A stretch of 64,000 nt of DNA from Terribacillus saccharophilus (GCF_002272745.1 NZ_NPBD01000002.1:124001-188000), one strand, 5' to 3'; shown: positions 28,422 through 38,851, numbered from the stretch's first letter. The notes: generated by a model from the letters alone, not told the origin. Numbers and translations are program-made.

Positions 28422-30463
28422 GGAATGTGTTAAAGCAACCGGTTGATCAAGTCAAGGGAATCGGTGCAAAGCTTGCGGAAGGATTGGCGAATATGGGGAT
28501 CTTCACAGTCGAAGATCTCCTTTTTCATCTGCCGTATCGGTATGATGTCTTCGATGTCCAGCCGTTAGCTGAACTGATTCATGATGATAAAGTGACGATT
28601 GAAGGTGAAATCGCCTCACCGGCTCAAGTGCAATATTACGGACGGAAAAAGAACAAACTAACTGTGACACTCTTGGTTGAGAATGTTGCAGTCAAGGCGA
28701 TTATGTTCAATCGTGCATTTGCTCAGAAACAGCTGATACCGGGCAAAAAAGTGACGATGACAGGAAAATGGGATCAGCATCGTCTTCAGCTTACTGTCAG
28801 TAACTTCAAGGTTGGCGGAGCAGATGAGCTAACACCGGTGCAGCCTGTCTACGGTGTGAAAGGTACAGTGACAGTGCGACAACTGCAAAAAAGTGTGAAG
28901 CAGGCGCTGGAACAGTATGATGAAGACATTGAAGAAATTCTGCCAGCATCATTTTTAGCATCATATAAAATGCCAGATCGAAAAACAGCATTGCATTATA
29001 TGCACTTTCCACCTGACAGACAGGCACTGGCTCATGGGCGTAGACGATTCACATATGAAGAATTTCTATTGTTCCAGTTGAAAATGCAATTTATCCGAAA
29101 ACAAAAACGGGAAGCATCAGCTGGAGGCAGCTTAGCTTATGATCAAGAGAAGGTACAAGCTTTTGTAGCCACTCTTCCTTTTACGTTAACGAATGCCCAG
29201 CAGCGTGTGCTGAAGGATATTATGCGTGATTTACATTCTTCTTACCGAATGAACCGTCTCTTACAAGGGGATGTTGGGTCTGGTAAAACGGCTGTCGCAG
29301 CTGTTGCGCTTTATGCGGCAGTTACAGCAGGTAAACAGGGTGCGATTATGGTTCCGACAGAGATCTTAGCAGAACAGCACGCCCAGTCTTTATCTAGTAT
29401 GCTGGATGGTTTTGCCACAGTAGCACTGCTCACTGGAAGTGTCAAAGGCAAGCGCCGGAAAGCAGTGCTCGAACAGATTGTAAATGGAGAAGTAGACATT
29501 GTTGTCGGGACACATGCACTGATACAAGATGAAGTACATTTTAAAAATCTTGCATTAGCTATTGTTGACGAACAGCATCGATTTGGTGTTGCGCAGCGCC
29601 GGACACTACGAGATAAAGGCCTTCATCCGGATGTTCTGTTCATGACTGCTACGCCAATTCCGCGGACGCTGGCTATCACTGCATTCGGTGATATGGATGT
29701 GTCAGCTATTGATGAAATGCCAGCTGGGCGTAAAGAAATAGAAACGTATTGGGTAAAGGAAAATACGATTGATCGGGTGCTGGATTTCATCCGAAAGGAA
29801 GTCGCAGCCGGTCATCAGGCGTATGTCATAAGTCCGTTAATTGAGGAATCGGACAAGCTGGACATCCAGAATGCGGTCGATTTGCATCAGATGCTTGCTG
29901 CTGTTTTTGAGCCGGATATTCATGTCGGACTCATGCATGGACGTTTGCCATCTGATGAAAAAGACGCGGTAATGAAGGAATTCGCCGACAATGAAACCCA
30001 AGTTCTTGTGTCTACCACAGTAGTAGAAGTTGGGGTGAACGTTCCGAATGCTACGCTGATGATCATCTATGATGCAGAGCGCTTCGGCCTATCCCAGCTG
30101 CATCAGCTACGGGGTCGTGTAGGTCGTGGAGATGCACAAAGTTACTGTATATTAATTGCCGAACCAAAAGGGGAAATTGGGAAAGAACGCATGCGCATCA
30201 TGACAGAAACAACGAATGGATTCGAGCTGTCCGAGCAGGATTTGCAGCTACGGGGTCCTGGTGATTTCTTCGGGAAAAAGCAGAGCGGGATACCGGAATT
30301 CAAGGTTGGTGATATGGTGCACGATTACCGGGCACTTGAAACAGCGCGTAAGGATGCAGAGCAAATCATTTCAGAAGAAAGATTGGAAAATGACCCCGCT
30401 TATCGCAATTTATTGCAAGCGCTGGATACCGAGTTTGCACTGAACGGGAATGTGCTCGACTAA
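28418..30463 (+). CDS. recG: ATP-dependent DNA helicase RecG
   Basis: A 681-aa protein from GTG 28418, which overlaps the sdaAA stop as GTGA; GTG 28427 is an alternative. The N-terminal wedge domain (OB fold, residues 60-150) precedes Walker A LLQGDVGSGKTAVA, the DEQH box and motifs FMTATPIPRTLA and QLRGRVGRG, plus the C-terminal TRG-type motif near DFFGKKQSGIPEF. It remodels stalled forks and recombination intermediates by branch migration. Confidence 0.96.
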   Translation: MRNVLKQPVDQVKGIGAKLAEGLANMGIFTVEDLLFHLPYRYDVFDVQPLAELIHDDKVTIEGEIASPAQVQYYGRKKNKLTVTLLVENVAVKAIMFNRAFAQKQLIPGKKVTMTGKWDQHRLQLTVSNFKVGGADELTPVQPVYGVKGTVTVRQLQKSVKQALEQYDEDIEEILPASFLASYKMPDRKTALHYMHFPPDRQALAHGRRRFTYEEFLLFQLKMQFIRKQKREASAGGSLAYDQEKVQAFVATLPFTLTNAQQRVLKDIMRDLHSSYRMNRLLQGDVGSGKTAVAAVALYAAVTAGKQGAIMVPTEILAEQHAQSLSSMLDGFATVALLTGSVKGKRRKAVLEQIVNGEVDIVVGTHALIQDEVHFKNLALAIVDEQHRFGVAQRRTLRDKGLHPDVLFMTATPIPRTLAITAFGDMDVSAIDEMPAGRKEIETYWVKENTIDRVLDFIRKEVAAGHQAYVISPLIEESDKLDIQNAVDLHQMLAAVFEPDIHVGLMHGRLPSDEKDAVMKEFADNETQVLVSTTVVEVGVNVPNATLMIIYDAERFGLSQLHQLRGRVGRGDAQSYCILIAEPKGEIGKERMRIMTETTNGFELSEQDLQLRGPGDFFGKKQSGIPEFKVGDMVHDYRALETARKDAEQIISEERLENDPAYRNLLQALDTEFALNGNVLD

Positions 30464-30472
30464 AAACGGCTG

Positions 30473-30501
30473 TTGCAAATTCTGGCCTGCTATTATATAT
30501 T
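30473..30501 (+). promoter_or_regulatory. Promoter of the fapR-plsX-fabD-fabG operon
   Basis: TTGCAA (30473-30478), a 17-base spacer and TATATT (30496-30501), placed 38 bases upstream of the fapR start codon and directly before the FapR operator. Confidence 0.75.
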
Positions 30502-30505
30502 ACTT

Positions 30506-30522
30506 TTAGTACCTAGTCTTAA
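30506..30522 (+). promoter_or_regulatory. FapR operator
   Basis: TTAGTACCTAGTCTTAA matches the published B. subtilis FapR-binding core over 17 of 17 positions, as I recall that consensus. It begins 5 bases after the -10, over the expected transcription start, so bound FapR would block initiation and malonyl-CoA would relieve it. This implies autoregulation of fapR. Confidence 0.92.
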
Positions 30523-30538
30523 TTTTGGCGGTGGAGAA

Positions 30539-31108
30539 ATGAGAAGAAGCAAAAAAGACAGACAGGACTTACTGCGGGAAACGATTGAAAAAACACCGTT
30601 CATAACAGACGAGGAATTGGCAAAGAAATTTGCTGTCAGTATTCAGACAATCCGATTGGACCGAATGGAACTGACAATTCCCGAGCTGCGGGAACGGATT
30701 AAGCACGTTGCTCATTCCCAGTGGGATGAAACCGTGAAATCTATTAACATTGATGAAGTGATTGGAGAAATCATTGACTTAGAGCTCGATGAACGGGCGA
30801 TCAGTATATTAGATATTAAACCAGAGCATGTTTTCACACGGAACCAGATTGCCAGAGGGCATCATCTGTTTGCGCAGGCTAATTCCTTAGCGGTTGCGCT
30901 GATCGATGATCCGTTCGCACTCACTTTCCACTCGGAAATCACCTTTACTAGACAGGTGAAACTCCATGAGCGGGTAGTAGCCAAAGCGAAAGTCATTCGT
31001 CAGGACAGGAAGCGGACGGTCATCCAAGTGGATAGTGCTGTTGATCAAGAAGAAGTATTTAAAGGTACGTTCGAGATGTTCCGCTCGAGCGTGAAAGAAG
31101 GGAAATAA
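30539..31108 (+). CDS. fapR: Malonyl-CoA-responsive lipid synthesis repressor FapR
   Basis: A 189-aa protein starting at ATG 30539 (GGTGGAG upstream); the longer frame from 30473 would run through the promoter and operator. The N-terminal DeoR-like helix-turn-helix ([20 protein letters not shown]) is joined by a linker helix to a hot-dog domain ([20 protein letters not shown]), which binds malonyl-CoA. It represses fatty acid and phospholipid synthesis genes when malonyl-CoA is low. The operator in front of its own gene is exact. Confidence 0.96.
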   Translation: MRRSKKDRQDLLRETIEKTPFITDEELAKKFAVSIQTIRLDRMELTIPELRERIKHVAHSQWDETVKSINIDEVIGEIIDLELDERAISILDIKPEHVFTRNQIARGHHLFAQANSLAVALIDDPFALTFHSEITFTRQVKLHERVVAKAKVIRQDRKRTVIQVDSAVDQEEVFKGTFEMFRSSVKEGK

Positions 31109-31111
31109 GTT

Positions 31112-32125
31112 ATGCGAATAGCAATCGACGCAATGGGTGGCGACAACGCACCGGAAGAGATAGTCAAAGGTGCCGTGCTCGCAGCTAAAGAGGATGCATC
31201 CTTGGAGCTGACACTGGTTGGAGATCAAAGCAAGATTGAACCGCATCTTGGTGAGGTCCGTCCGGCTAACATCCGGATTATACATACAGAGGAGTACATT
31301 ACAGCAGACGACGAACCTGTCCGGGCAATCCGGCGCAAGAAGCAGTCATCACTTGTACTGACTGCTCAGGAAGTTAAAGAAGGCCGTGCTGATGCTTGTG
31401 TTTCAGCGGGAAATACAGGTGCCATTATGACAGCAGGCCTGATGATAGTCGGACGTATTAAAGGCATCGAACGGCCGGCATTGTCGCCAACTCTTCCGAC
31501 GGTGGATGGAAAAGGATTTGTCCTGCTTGATGTTGGCGCCAATATTGACGCCAAAGCGAACCATCTATTACAATACGGCGTAATGGGCTCTATCTATGCA
31601 GAGAAAGTTCGCGGGATAAAAAATCCTCGTGTAGGATTGCTCAATGTAGGCACGGAAGATGGTAAGGGCAATGATCTCACGAAGAAAGCTTTTGAGCTTC
31701 TCAGTGATGCACCAATAAACTTTATTGGTAATGTAGAAGGCAGAGATTTCCTTTCCGGAGATTTTGATGTTGTTGTGACGGACGGTTTTAGTGGCAATAT
31801 CGCCCTGAAAACAATAGAAGGAGCAGCATCGATGTTCTTCTCGACCATCAAGAAGGCCTTCTTAAAGAACACAAAGACAAAGCTTGCGGCTGCTATGATG
31901 AAACCGCAGCTAAAGGAAATTAAAGCAAGCACAGAATATGCAGAATATGGCGGTGCTGCTTTGTTTGGGCTTGCTGCACCTTTTGTAAAGGCGCACGGTT
32001 CCTCCAATGCGCGTGCTATACAAGTTGCTATCCTACAAACAAAGCAAATGGCAGAAAATAATGTAACAGGTATTATCAAAGATACAATCCAGAGCATGAA
32101 GAAAGACGAGGAGGACGTTAAGTGA
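31112..32125 (+). CDS. plsX: Phosphate acyltransferase PlsX
   Basis: A 337-aa protein 3 bases after fapR. Family motifs are [58 protein letters not shown] and [17 protein letters not shown]. It forms acyl-phosphate from acyl-ACP for PlsY in phosphatidic acid synthesis, and also links to the FakAB route. It overlaps fabD by 4 bases (GTGA). Confidence 0.96.
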   Translation: MRIAIDAMGGDNAPEEIVKGAVLAAKEDASLELTLVGDQSKIEPHLGEVRPANIRIIHTEEYITADDEPVRAIRRKKQSSLVLTAQEVKEGRADACVSAGNTGAIMTAGLMIVGRIKGIERPALSPTLPTVDGKGFVLLDVGANIDAKANHLLQYGVMGSIYAEKVRGIKNPRVGLLNVGTEDGKGNDLTKKAFELLSDAPINFIGNVEGRDFLSGDFDVVVTDGFSGNIALKTIEGAASMFFSTIKKAFLKNTKTKLAAAMMKPQLKEIKASTEYAEYGGAALFGLAAPFVKAHGSSNARAIQVAILQTKQMAENNVTGIIKDTIQSMKKDEEDVK

Positions 32126-33072
32126 AACGAGTAGCTTTTGTGTTTCCTGGACAAGGCTCACAAGCAGTGGGCATGGGTCAGGAAATGTACAACGAATATG
32201 ATGAAGTGAAAAGTCTTTTCCAAGCGGCAGACGAATTATTGCCGCAGCCAATAACACCTTTAATGTTCGAGGGACCGGCAGAAGAGCTGACAAAGACAGA
32301 AAATGCACAGCCGGCATTGCTTCTGACAAGTGCTGCTATCTACCAGGTATTGCAGAATGAAGGTGTAAGACCAGTCGTTACGGCCGGACACAGCTTAGGA
32401 GAATACAGTGCACTGGTTGCAGCTGGCGTTTTCCGTGCAGAAGAAGCTGCTGTACTCGTTAACAAGCGCGGTCAGCTAATGGAAAAGGCTTATCCGTCAG
32501 GGCAAGGTTCCATGGCTGCGGTATTAGGCCTAAGTTTGGAAGACATCAAGACTGCTCTTCAAACAGTTGATACGGAGCATGGCGAAATTGTCGATGCTGC
32601 CAATATCAACTGCCCTGGACAGATCGTCATTTCCGGTACAAAAAAAGGCATCGAACTTGCAGAGCCGCTTTTGAAGGAAGCTGGAGCTAAACGTGTGCTT
32701 CCGCTGAATGTCAGCGGTCCGTTCCACTCCAGGCTGATGAAACAAGCTGCAGAAGAATTCGCATCTGCACTTGCAGACGTGGAAAAAGCTGATGCATCGA
32801 TTCCAGTTTATGCAAACGTAACAGCAGAAAAAGTGCTAGATCAGAAAGAGATCGAGCAGTTACTCGTGCAGCAGTTGTACTCACCAGTCCGTTTTGAAGA
32901 GACTGTTGTTAATATGCTTCAAAATGACGAACTGGATGCTATTGTCGAAGTGGGACCTGGTAAAGTGCTAAGCGGATTAGTGAAGAAAATCAACCGCCGT
33001 ACGACAACGTTCAATGTACAAGATCCCGAATCATTGCAAGCATTCTTGACGTGGTACAAGGAGGAAGAATAA
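32122..33072 (+). CDS. fabD: Malonyl-CoA:ACP transacylase
   Basis: A 316-aa protein starting at GTG 32122 over the plsX stop. The N-terminal [13 protein letters not shown] and the nucleophile motif GHSLGE with Ser91 are present; the catalytic His is in GPFHSRLM and the Gln in the N-terminal GQGSQ. It loads malonyl groups on ACP for fatty acid elongation. fabG starts at the very next base after its stop. Confidence 0.96.
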   Translation: MKRVAFVFPGQGSQAVGMGQEMYNEYDEVKSLFQAADELLPQPITPLMFEGPAEELTKTENAQPALLLTSAAIYQVLQNEGVRPVVTAGHSLGEYSALVAAGVFRAEEAAVLVNKRGQLMEKAYPSGQGSMAAVLGLSLEDIKTALQTVDTEHGEIVDAANINCPGQIVISGTKKGIELAEPLLKEAGAKRVLPLNVSGPFHSRLMKQAAEEFASALADVEKADASIPVYANVTAEKVLDQKEIEQLLVQQLYSPVRFEETVVNMLQNDELDAIVEVGPGKVLSGLVKKINRRTTTFNVQDPESLQAFLTWYKEEE

Positions 33073-33813
33073 ATGCTATCAGGTAAAGCAGCACTAGTTA
33101 CAGGTGCATCACGCGGTATTGGCAGAGAGATTGCGCTGGAACTTGCGAGTAACGGAGTGAACGTAGCGGTAAACTACTCCGGAAGCAAAGAGAAGGCAGA
33201 GGCTGTTGCAGAGGAAATCCGTGCTCTTGGGCAGGAATCAATTGTAATCCAGGCGAATGTAGCAGAAGAAGAAAGCGTAAAAGATATGGTCAAGCAGACT
33301 ATTGAAGCATTCGGCAGTTTAGACATACTAGTGAATAATGCTGGTATTACGCGAGATAACCTGCTTATGCGTATGAAGGAAGAGGATTTCGATGCAGTCA
33401 TCCAGACGAATTTGAAAGGTGTATTTCTTTGCACGAAAGCAGTAACTCGTCAAATGATGAAACAAAAAGCTGGCCGCATTATCAACGTGGCGAGCATTGT
33501 TGGTGTCAGCGGTAATCCTGGCCAAGCTAACTATGTCGCTGCAAAAGCAGGAGTCATTGGTTTAACGAAAACAGCAGCCAAAGAGTTGGCTGCGCGAAAC
33601 GTTCTTGTGAATGCTGTTGCTCCAGGATTCATCACGACTGATATGACTGATGAAATGACAGATGAGCAGAAACAAGCGATGCAAAGCATGATTCCGCTAG
33701 GTAAACCAGGCAAGCCGGAAGACGTTGCGCGTGTCGTTCGTTTTCTTGCGTCAGAAGATAGCAATTACATTACTGGTCAAACGATTCATATCGATGGCGG
33801 CATGGTAATGTAA
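33073..33813 (+). CDS. fabG: 3-oxoacyl-ACP reductase
   Basis: A 246-aa short-chain dehydrogenase. It has the NADPH motif TGASRGIG (10-17), NNAGITRD and the catalytic set Ser141, Tyr154 and Lys158 (YVAAK), and ends in the typical [12 protein letters not shown]. It reduces beta-ketoacyl-ACP in each elongation cycle. It is in the FapR operon, with acpP 67 bases downstream. Confidence 0.96.
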   Translation: MLSGKAALVTGASRGIGREIALELASNGVNVAVNYSGSKEKAEAVAEEIRALGQESIVIQANVAEEESVKDMVKQTIEAFGSLDILVNNAGITRDNLLMRMKEEDFDAVIQTNLKGVFLCTKAVTRQMMKQKAGRIINVASIVGVSGNPGQANYVAAKAGVIGLTKTAAKELAARNVLVNAVAPGFITTDMTDEMTDEQKQAMQSMIPLGKPGKPEDVARVVRFLASEDSNYITGQTIHIDGGMVM

Positions 33814-33852
33814 TACAATGAAAAAACTGTAGTTTTCCGGGACGAAATGTCC

Positions 33853-33858
33853 TATAAT
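33853..33858 (+). promoter_or_regulatory. Possible internal -10 for acpP
   Basis: A perfect TATAAT 22 bases before the acpP start, preceded by a small inverted repeat GGAC/GTCC, but without a recognisable -35. Separate transcription of acpP would suit its high demand. Confidence 0.3.
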
Positions 33859-33880
33859 AACGAAGGGAGGTGAATTTCCT

Positions 33881-34114
33881 ATGGCAGATGTATTCGAGCA
33901 AGTAAAGCAAATCGTTATTGATCGTCTTGATGTAGACGAATCCAAAGTAACACTAGAGGCTTCTTTCAAAGAAGATCTAGATGCAGATTCCCTTGATGTT
34001 GTGGAATTGGTTATGGAATTGGAAGATCAATTCGACATGGAAATTTCTGATGAAGATGCTGAAAAAATCGCTACTGTTGGCGACGCTGTAAACTACATAA
34101 ACAGCAAACAGTAA
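33881..34114 (+). CDS. acpP: Acyl carrier protein
   Basis: A 77-aa acidic protein behind GGGAGGTGA. The phosphopantetheine attachment site is Ser37 in [15 protein letters not shown]. It carries acyl intermediates through fatty acid synthesis. It is the last lipid gene before rnc, as in other Bacillaceae. Confidence 0.97.
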   Translation: MADVFEQVKQIVIDRLDVDESKVTLEASFKEDLDADSLDVVELVMELEDQFDMEISDEDAEKIATVGDAVNYINSKQ

Positions 34115-34133
34115 GATTTAAATAAGATGCATA

Positions 34134-34170
34134 GGAGAAAGTCCCGTCACTAGTAGGCGGGGCTTTCTCC
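34134..34170 (+). promoter_or_regulatory. Long stem-loop in the acpP-rnc gap
   Basis: A 13-bp stem (34134-34146 with 34158-34170; one G-U pair) has an 11-base loop. No T-run follows, so it is not a typical terminator. It lies 36 bases upstream of the rnc start codon and could be a partial attenuator, an mRNA 3'-end stabiliser for acpP, or an RNase III processing site. Confidence 0.55.
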
Positions 34171-34206
34171 GCATCATCACAACTATCGGAAAGTGGGGAC
34201 AGCAGA

Positions 34207-34890
34207 ATGAGCTTATATAAACTGCAGGAGAAGCTTGGAATCCATTTCCATGATGAAGCTTTGTTGCAGAATGCCTTGACCCATTCATCTTATGTGAATG
34301 AACATCGTCACCTGAAGAAGACGGATAACGAACGATTGGAATTCCTCGGCGATGCTGTATTGGAGCTTGGTGTATCACAATTTCTGTACAAGCATTATCC
34401 TGATATGCCAGAAGGGAATATGACGAAGCTTCGTGCTGCTATAGTCAGAGAGGAATCTCTCGTGCTCTTCGCCAAAGAAATGGATCTTGGTACATATGTG
34501 CTGCTCGGAAAAGGAGAAGAGCGCACTGGGGGCAGAACACGTCCTGCATTGTTAGCTGATGTGTTCGAGGCATTTGTCGGTGCTTTGTATCTCGACCAGG
34601 ATTTCGATGTGGTACTAGGATTTTTCGAAAAAATCGTCTTTCCAAAAATCAGCCAAGGTGCTTTTTCACATGCGATGGATTACAAGAGCAGACTGCAGGA
34701 GGTTATTCAGCAGGACAAAGATAAAGTGATAACGTATACGATCGTTGATGAAAGAGGTCCTGCTCATAGCCGTGAATTCGTTGCGGAGTTGAAGGTTCAG
34801 GGAGAACTTGTCGGTACAGGAGTAGGCCGGACGAAAAAGGAAGCGGAACAGCAGGCTGCCCGCATTGCTTTGGAAGCTTTAACTGAATAG
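34207..34890 (+). CDS. rnc: Ribonuclease III
   Basis: A 227-aa protein, slightly shorter than the B. subtilis enzyme at its N-terminus. The RNase III signature [17 protein letters not shown] is present with the second metal site in [15 protein letters not shown]-terminal dsRNA-binding domain begins at [12 protein letters not shown] and ends with [19 protein letters not shown]. It processes rRNA precursors and structured mRNAs. smc normally follows; here a reversed DUF1128 gene intervenes. Confidence 0.96.
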   Translation: MSLYKLQEKLGIHFHDEALLQNALTHSSYVNEHRHLKKTDNERLEFLGDAVLELGVSQFLYKHYPDMPEGNMTKLRAAIVREESLVLFAKEMDLGTYVLLGKGEERTGGRTRPALLADVFEAFVGALYLDQDFDVVLGFFEKIVFPKISQGAFSHAMDYKSRLQEVIQQDKDKVITYTIVDERGPAHSREFVAELKVQGELVGTGVGRTKKEAEQQAARIALEALTE

Positions 34891-34929
34891 AAAAAACGGC
34901 GGAGAGCAAGTTAGTCTCCGCCGTTTTTT
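34891..34929. terminator. Bidirectional terminator between rnc and the DUF1128 gene
   Basis: A 15-bp stem with six A on the left, CGGCGGAGA and its complement, and six T on the right. It follows the rnc stop at once and overlaps the stop codon of the converging gene. Confidence 0.9.
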
Positions 34930-35149
34930 ATTTTCGGTAGTTCGCCAGTTCCTGGATAAATGCTTCTGTCTCAGATACACTGAGCTGTCCTTTTGATTCA
35001 ATATGATCATATAAAAACTTAATATCATCGTACTTCTCAATTTGGTAGTCTTCTGGCTGCATGATGGAACGGTTAACGACAACAAGCCGATCGGCGATGC
35101 CATTGATGAGGATGGACAAATTCTCCTCTGATGCCTGTTCGAGCTTCAT
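34928..35149 (-). CDS. DUF1128 family small protein
   Basis: A 73-aa protein starting at 35149 behind AAAGGAGG. The sequence fits DUF1128 (YfkK-like): SEENLSILINGIADRL, a central YDDIKFLYDHIESK and a C-terminal SETEAFIQELANYRK. The function is unknown; it is predicted cytoplasmic and helical. It is encoded against the surrounding genes, between rnc and smc, where B. subtilis has none. Confidence 0.8.
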   Translation of the reverse strand: MKLEQASEENLSILINGIADRLVVVNRSIMQPEDYQIEKYDDIKFLYDHIESKGQLSVSETEAFIQELANYRK

Positions 35150-35284
35150 GGGCGAGCCTCCTTTGGCGTAATTGATACCTATTATGTACCTTTAGTTTAT
35201 GATAAAATAAATAAGTTAAAAACAAAAGAGAAACCAATAACAATGCAGAAATAAGCGATAAGCTTTCAATATAGGAGAATGAGT

Positions 35285-38200
35285 ATGTTCCTGAAACGAT
35301 TAGAAACCGTCGGATTCAAATCATTTGCCGAAAAAGTGACACTTGACTTTGTACCAGGTGTAACGGCAGTGGTAGGTCCGAATGGAAGCGGGAAAAGTAA
35401 TATAACCGATGCCATCCGCTGGGTATTAGGCGAGCAGTCGGCAAAAAGTCTGCGAGGATCCAAAATGGAAGATATTATCTTCCAGGGCAGCGATACGAGA
35501 AAAGCGCTTAATGTAGCGGAAGTGACACTTGTATTGGACAATGCCGATCAGACGTTACCGCTGGAGTATCAGGAAGTGAGTGTGACCAGACGGGTATTCC
35601 GTTCTGGAGAAAGCCAATTTTTGATCAATAACCAAAGCTGCCGTCTAAAAGATATCATTGACTTGTTCATGGATTCTGGATTAGGAAGAGAAGCCTTCTC
35701 CATTATTAGTCAAGGAAAGGTAGAGGAAATCCTAAGCTCCAAACCAGAAGAAAGACGGTCTATCTTCGAAGAAGCTGCAGGTGTTTTGAAATACAAGCAG
35801 CGAAAGAAGAAGGCAGAATATAAGTTAGCAGAAACTCAAGAGAATTTAAACAGAGTAGAAGATATTACGTATGAAATTGAAGGACAGCTTGAACCATTAC
35901 GTGAACAAGCTGCTATCGCAAAGGATTTTCTGGAGAAAAAAGCACAGCTGAAAGATGTTGAAATCGGATTGCTAGTTGCGGAGATCGAGCAATTACATAA
36001 GGAGTGGCAAGCGATTCTCCAGGAGCTTGAAGTGAATAAACGTGAGCTTGAAGTCCAGAAGCAGACTATTGGAGAAAAAGAACAGCTGCTTGAGTCGGAG
36101 AAGACAGAATTACATGCGCTGGATGCCTCTATTGACGAACTGCAAGCCTCCTTGTTAATCGTGACACAAGAGCTTGAGAATTTGGAAGGCAAGAAACAGC
36201 TTTTGAATGAGCGCTCCAAGCATCTTGCAGAAAACAAAGAAAAGCTGGAAAAAGATACAGAACAGCTGGGAATTACTCTAGAGCAGCAGCTGAAACAGCT
36301 GGACCAGGAGCAAGCAGCTCTGGATACGTTGGATACAGAAAATAAAGCAATCAAATCTGATTTGCGATCTTTGGACAAACAGCTATCCCGTACACAGGAA
36401 GATTTGAGCGAACAAATCGAAGAAAAGAAAAGTGATTATATCGATTTGCTGAATGAACAAGCTGCTAAGCGCAATGAGACGAACTCACTCAAACAGCAGC
36501 TCACTGGTATTGATGCGAAAAAAGAACGGCAGCGTACAAAATACAAAGATGTTGTTTTGAATCGTGATGAGATCAGTGAGAAAAGAGAGCAATTGTCTGA
36601 AAGTCTCAAAGATGCTACCGAAAGCCGCGAGCGGGCTGAGGAGAAAGCAGATTCACTTCGGATGGAAGCAGCGCAAAAACGTGAGCAGTATCAAGAAGCA
36701 CAGAGCAAGCTGTACACCGGGTACCAGCATATTGAGAAGCTTCGTTCCAAGCAGGAAATGCTGCAAGAGATGAAAGAAGAGTTCCAAGGATTTTTCCAAG
36801 GGGTAAAAGCAGTCCTCAAAGCTCGTCAAGATCAAAAGCTCGAGGGAATTGAGGGTGCTGTCATCGAATTAATTGATGTACCGTCTGCGTATGTCACTGC
36901 GATGGAGACTGCTCTTGGAGGTCAAGCTCAGCATATCGTGGTTGATACGGAAGCAAGTGCCCGTCAGGCAATCAATTGGCTGAAACAGACACATAATGGC
37001 CGTGCGACATTCTTGCCGCTATCATCGATTCAGCCAAAACAGATTCCTGCGAATGTATTGGGGAATGCTTCCAATCGGGATGGATTCATCGGTATTGCGG
37101 CAGATCTCATTCAAGTTGATCCCCAGTACAAGCGGGCAGTTGATTTCCTGTTAGGTAATGTGGTCATCGCAGAAGACCTTCAGCATGCCAATGACATTGC
37201 TGCTGCTCTTGGCAGACGGTACCGCGTTGTTACGCTGACAGGTGATGTTGTAAACCCAGGAGGATCTATGACTGGCGGAGCGCAAAAGCGCAACAGTCAA
37301 TCTTTGTTTACAAGAGAAAAGGAAATGCAGGAAGTCACGGAGAAACTGTCTGATTTCCAGGCACGGACTGAAGTATTCGAACGTAAAGTCGCGCAGCTGA
37401 AAGAAGAACTTCAGCAATTGGAAACTTCAGCAGAGGAAACCCGACATAGCTTGAAGCAGCTGCAGGAAGCGGAACAGGAGCTCCAGGCAGCATTTACTGA
37501 AACGAGCATCCGCTTTATGCATGCCAATGATAATCTCACCATGTATGACCAGGATAATGCGCAGTATGACACAGAACGAGAAGAAGTGGAAAAACGCATC
37601 GAGCAGCTGCAAGCTGAACTTGCCGGTTTGGACCAGCAGCTCCAGGATATACAGCGGGAGATTAGTGAACTGACAGAAGCTCACCAGGCATGGCAGCAGA
37701 CTAAGGAAATTAAACGGGAAGAACAGCAGGCCCTTCAGATACGGTCTGCAGAAAGCCTTGCTAAGCTTGAAAATCAGCAGCAGAGGCTCAGTGAGTTTAC
37801 AGAGCAGCTAGAACTGACGAAGCAGAAGTATGAAGAACAGCAGCGGGTACTGCAGCAAATGGCTGAAGTTGGTGAGAAAGGTCAGACAGAGGAAGAGATT
37901 GCAGAGCTGATCACAGTGAAGCAACAGCACAAGCAGCAGACAACAACATTGATCGAGGAACGTAAAGCAGAACGGCAGGAGCGCTATGACTGGGTGCAGC
38001 AAGAGGAGCTGTCTGTTAAAGAAGCAAATCGTCTTCATCAGAATCTGGTGCAGCAAGTACAAGATCAGGAAGTCCGCTCGAACCGTTTGGATGTAGAGCT
38101 GGAAAACCGTCTGATGAATTTGCAGCAAAGCTACTCCTTGACCTTTGAAAAAGCATTGGCAACGTTTGGAAGAGCAGAAGATATAGAAACTGCCCAAACA

Positions 38201-38851
38201 GAAGTCAAGCTGATTAAGCGTGCTATTTCGGAACTCGGCAGCGTCAATGTAGGTGCAATAGAGGAATTTGACCGGATTAATGAAAGATATAGCTTCCTTA
38301 CTGAACAAAAGGACGACCTTTATCAGGCAAAATCAACTTTGCTTGCCGTAATTGACGAAATGGATGAAGAAATGAAGCGTCTATTCGAAGATGTATTCAA
38401 TAAAATAAAAACAGAATTCACAGAAGTGTTCCGTTCGCTCTTTGGCGGAGGACACGCGGAGCTGAAGCTTACCGATTCTGATAATCTGCTGGAAACCGGA
38501 GTCGATATTATCGCACAGCCGCCAGGTAAGAAACTGCAGAATCTAGGTTTACTTTCGGGCGGAGAGCGTGCTTTGACAGCAATTGCCTTGCTGTTTGCCA
38601 TTTTGCGTGTAAGGCCTGTACCATTCTGTATCTTGGACGAAGTGGAAGCAGCCCTGGATGATGCAAACGTCAGCCGCTTTGCTCAATACATGAAGCAATT
38701 CAGCGAAAAGACCCAGTTCATTGCCATAACACACAGAAAAGGTACAATGGAGGAAGCAGACGTTCTTTATGGCGTGACGATGCAGGAATCCGGCGTTTCT
38801 AGATTGGTTTCTGTCCGTCTGGAAGACGCGCCTACACTAGTGAAGGTATAA
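35285..38851 (+). CDS. smc: Chromosome partition protein SMC
   Basis: An 1188-aa protein. AGGAG at 35273-35277 is 7 bases from ATG 35285, so that start is taken rather than ATG 35279; MFLKRLETVGFKSF is the family N-terminus. Walker A GPNGSGKS is at 31-38. Long coiled coils (about 165-500 and 670-1000) flank the hinge near residues 510-640. The ABC signature LSGGERALTA lies near 1090 and Walker B is FCILDEVEAALDD. With ScpA/ScpB (not in the window) it compacts and segregates chromosomes. ftsY follows 15 bases later. Confidence 0.97.
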   Translation: MFLKRLETVGFKSFAEKVTLDFVPGVTAVVGPNGSGKSNITDAIRWVLGEQSAKSLRGSKMEDIIFQGSDTRKALNVAEVTLVLDNADQTLPLEYQEVSVTRRVFRSGESQFLINNQSCRLKDIIDLFMDSGLGREAFSIISQGKVEEILSSKPEERRSIFEEAAGVLKYKQRKKKAEYKLAETQENLNRVEDITYEIEGQLEPLREQAAIAKDFLEKKAQLKDVEIGLLVAEIEQLHKEWQAILQELEVNKRELEVQKQTIGEKEQLLESEKTELHALDASIDELQASLLIVTQELENLEGKKQLLNERSKHLAENKEKLEKDTEQLGITLEQQLKQLDQEQAALDTLDTENKAIKSDLRSLDKQLSRTQEDLSEQIEEKKSDYIDLLNEQAAKRNETNSLKQQLTGIDAKKERQRTKYKDVVLNRDEISEKREQLSESLKDATESRERAEEKADSLRMEAAQKREQYQEAQSKLYTGYQHIEKLRSKQEMLQEMKEEFQGFFQGVKAVLKARQDQKLEGIEGAVIELIDVPSAYVTAMETALGGQAQHIVVDTEASARQAINWLKQTHNGRATFLPLSSIQPKQIPANVLGNASNRDGFIGIAADLIQVDPQYKRAVDFLLGNVVIAEDLQHANDIAAALGRRYRVVTLTGDVVNPGGSMTGGAQKRNSQSLFTREKEMQEVTEKLSDFQARTEVFERKVAQLKEELQQLETSAEETRHSLKQLQEAEQELQAAFTETSIRFMHANDNLTMYDQDNAQYDTEREEVEKRIEQLQAELAGLDQQLQDIQREISELTEAHQAWQQTKEIKREEQQALQIRSAESLAKLENQQQRLSEFTEQLELTKQKYEEQQRVLQQMAEVGEKGQTEEEIAELITVKQQHKQQTTTLIEERKAERQERYDWVQQEELSVKEANRLHQNLVQQVQDQEVRSNRLDVELENRLMNLQQSYSLTFEKALATFGRAEDIETAQTEVKLIKRAISELGSVNVGAIEEFDRINERYSFLTEQKDDLYQAKSTLLAVIDEMDEEMKRLFEDVFNKIKTEFTEVFRSLFGGGHAELKLTDSDNLLETGVDIIAQPPGKKLQNLGLLSGGERALTAIALLFAILRVRPVPFCILDEVEAALDDANVSRFAQYMKQFSEKTQFIAITHRKGTMEEADVLYGVTMQESGVSRLVSVRLEDAPTLVKV

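Noticed and set aside
35192..35208. FapR-box-like sequence upstream of smc (GTACCTTTAG)
   Set aside because: Only about 10 of 17 positions match, far below the exact site before fapR.
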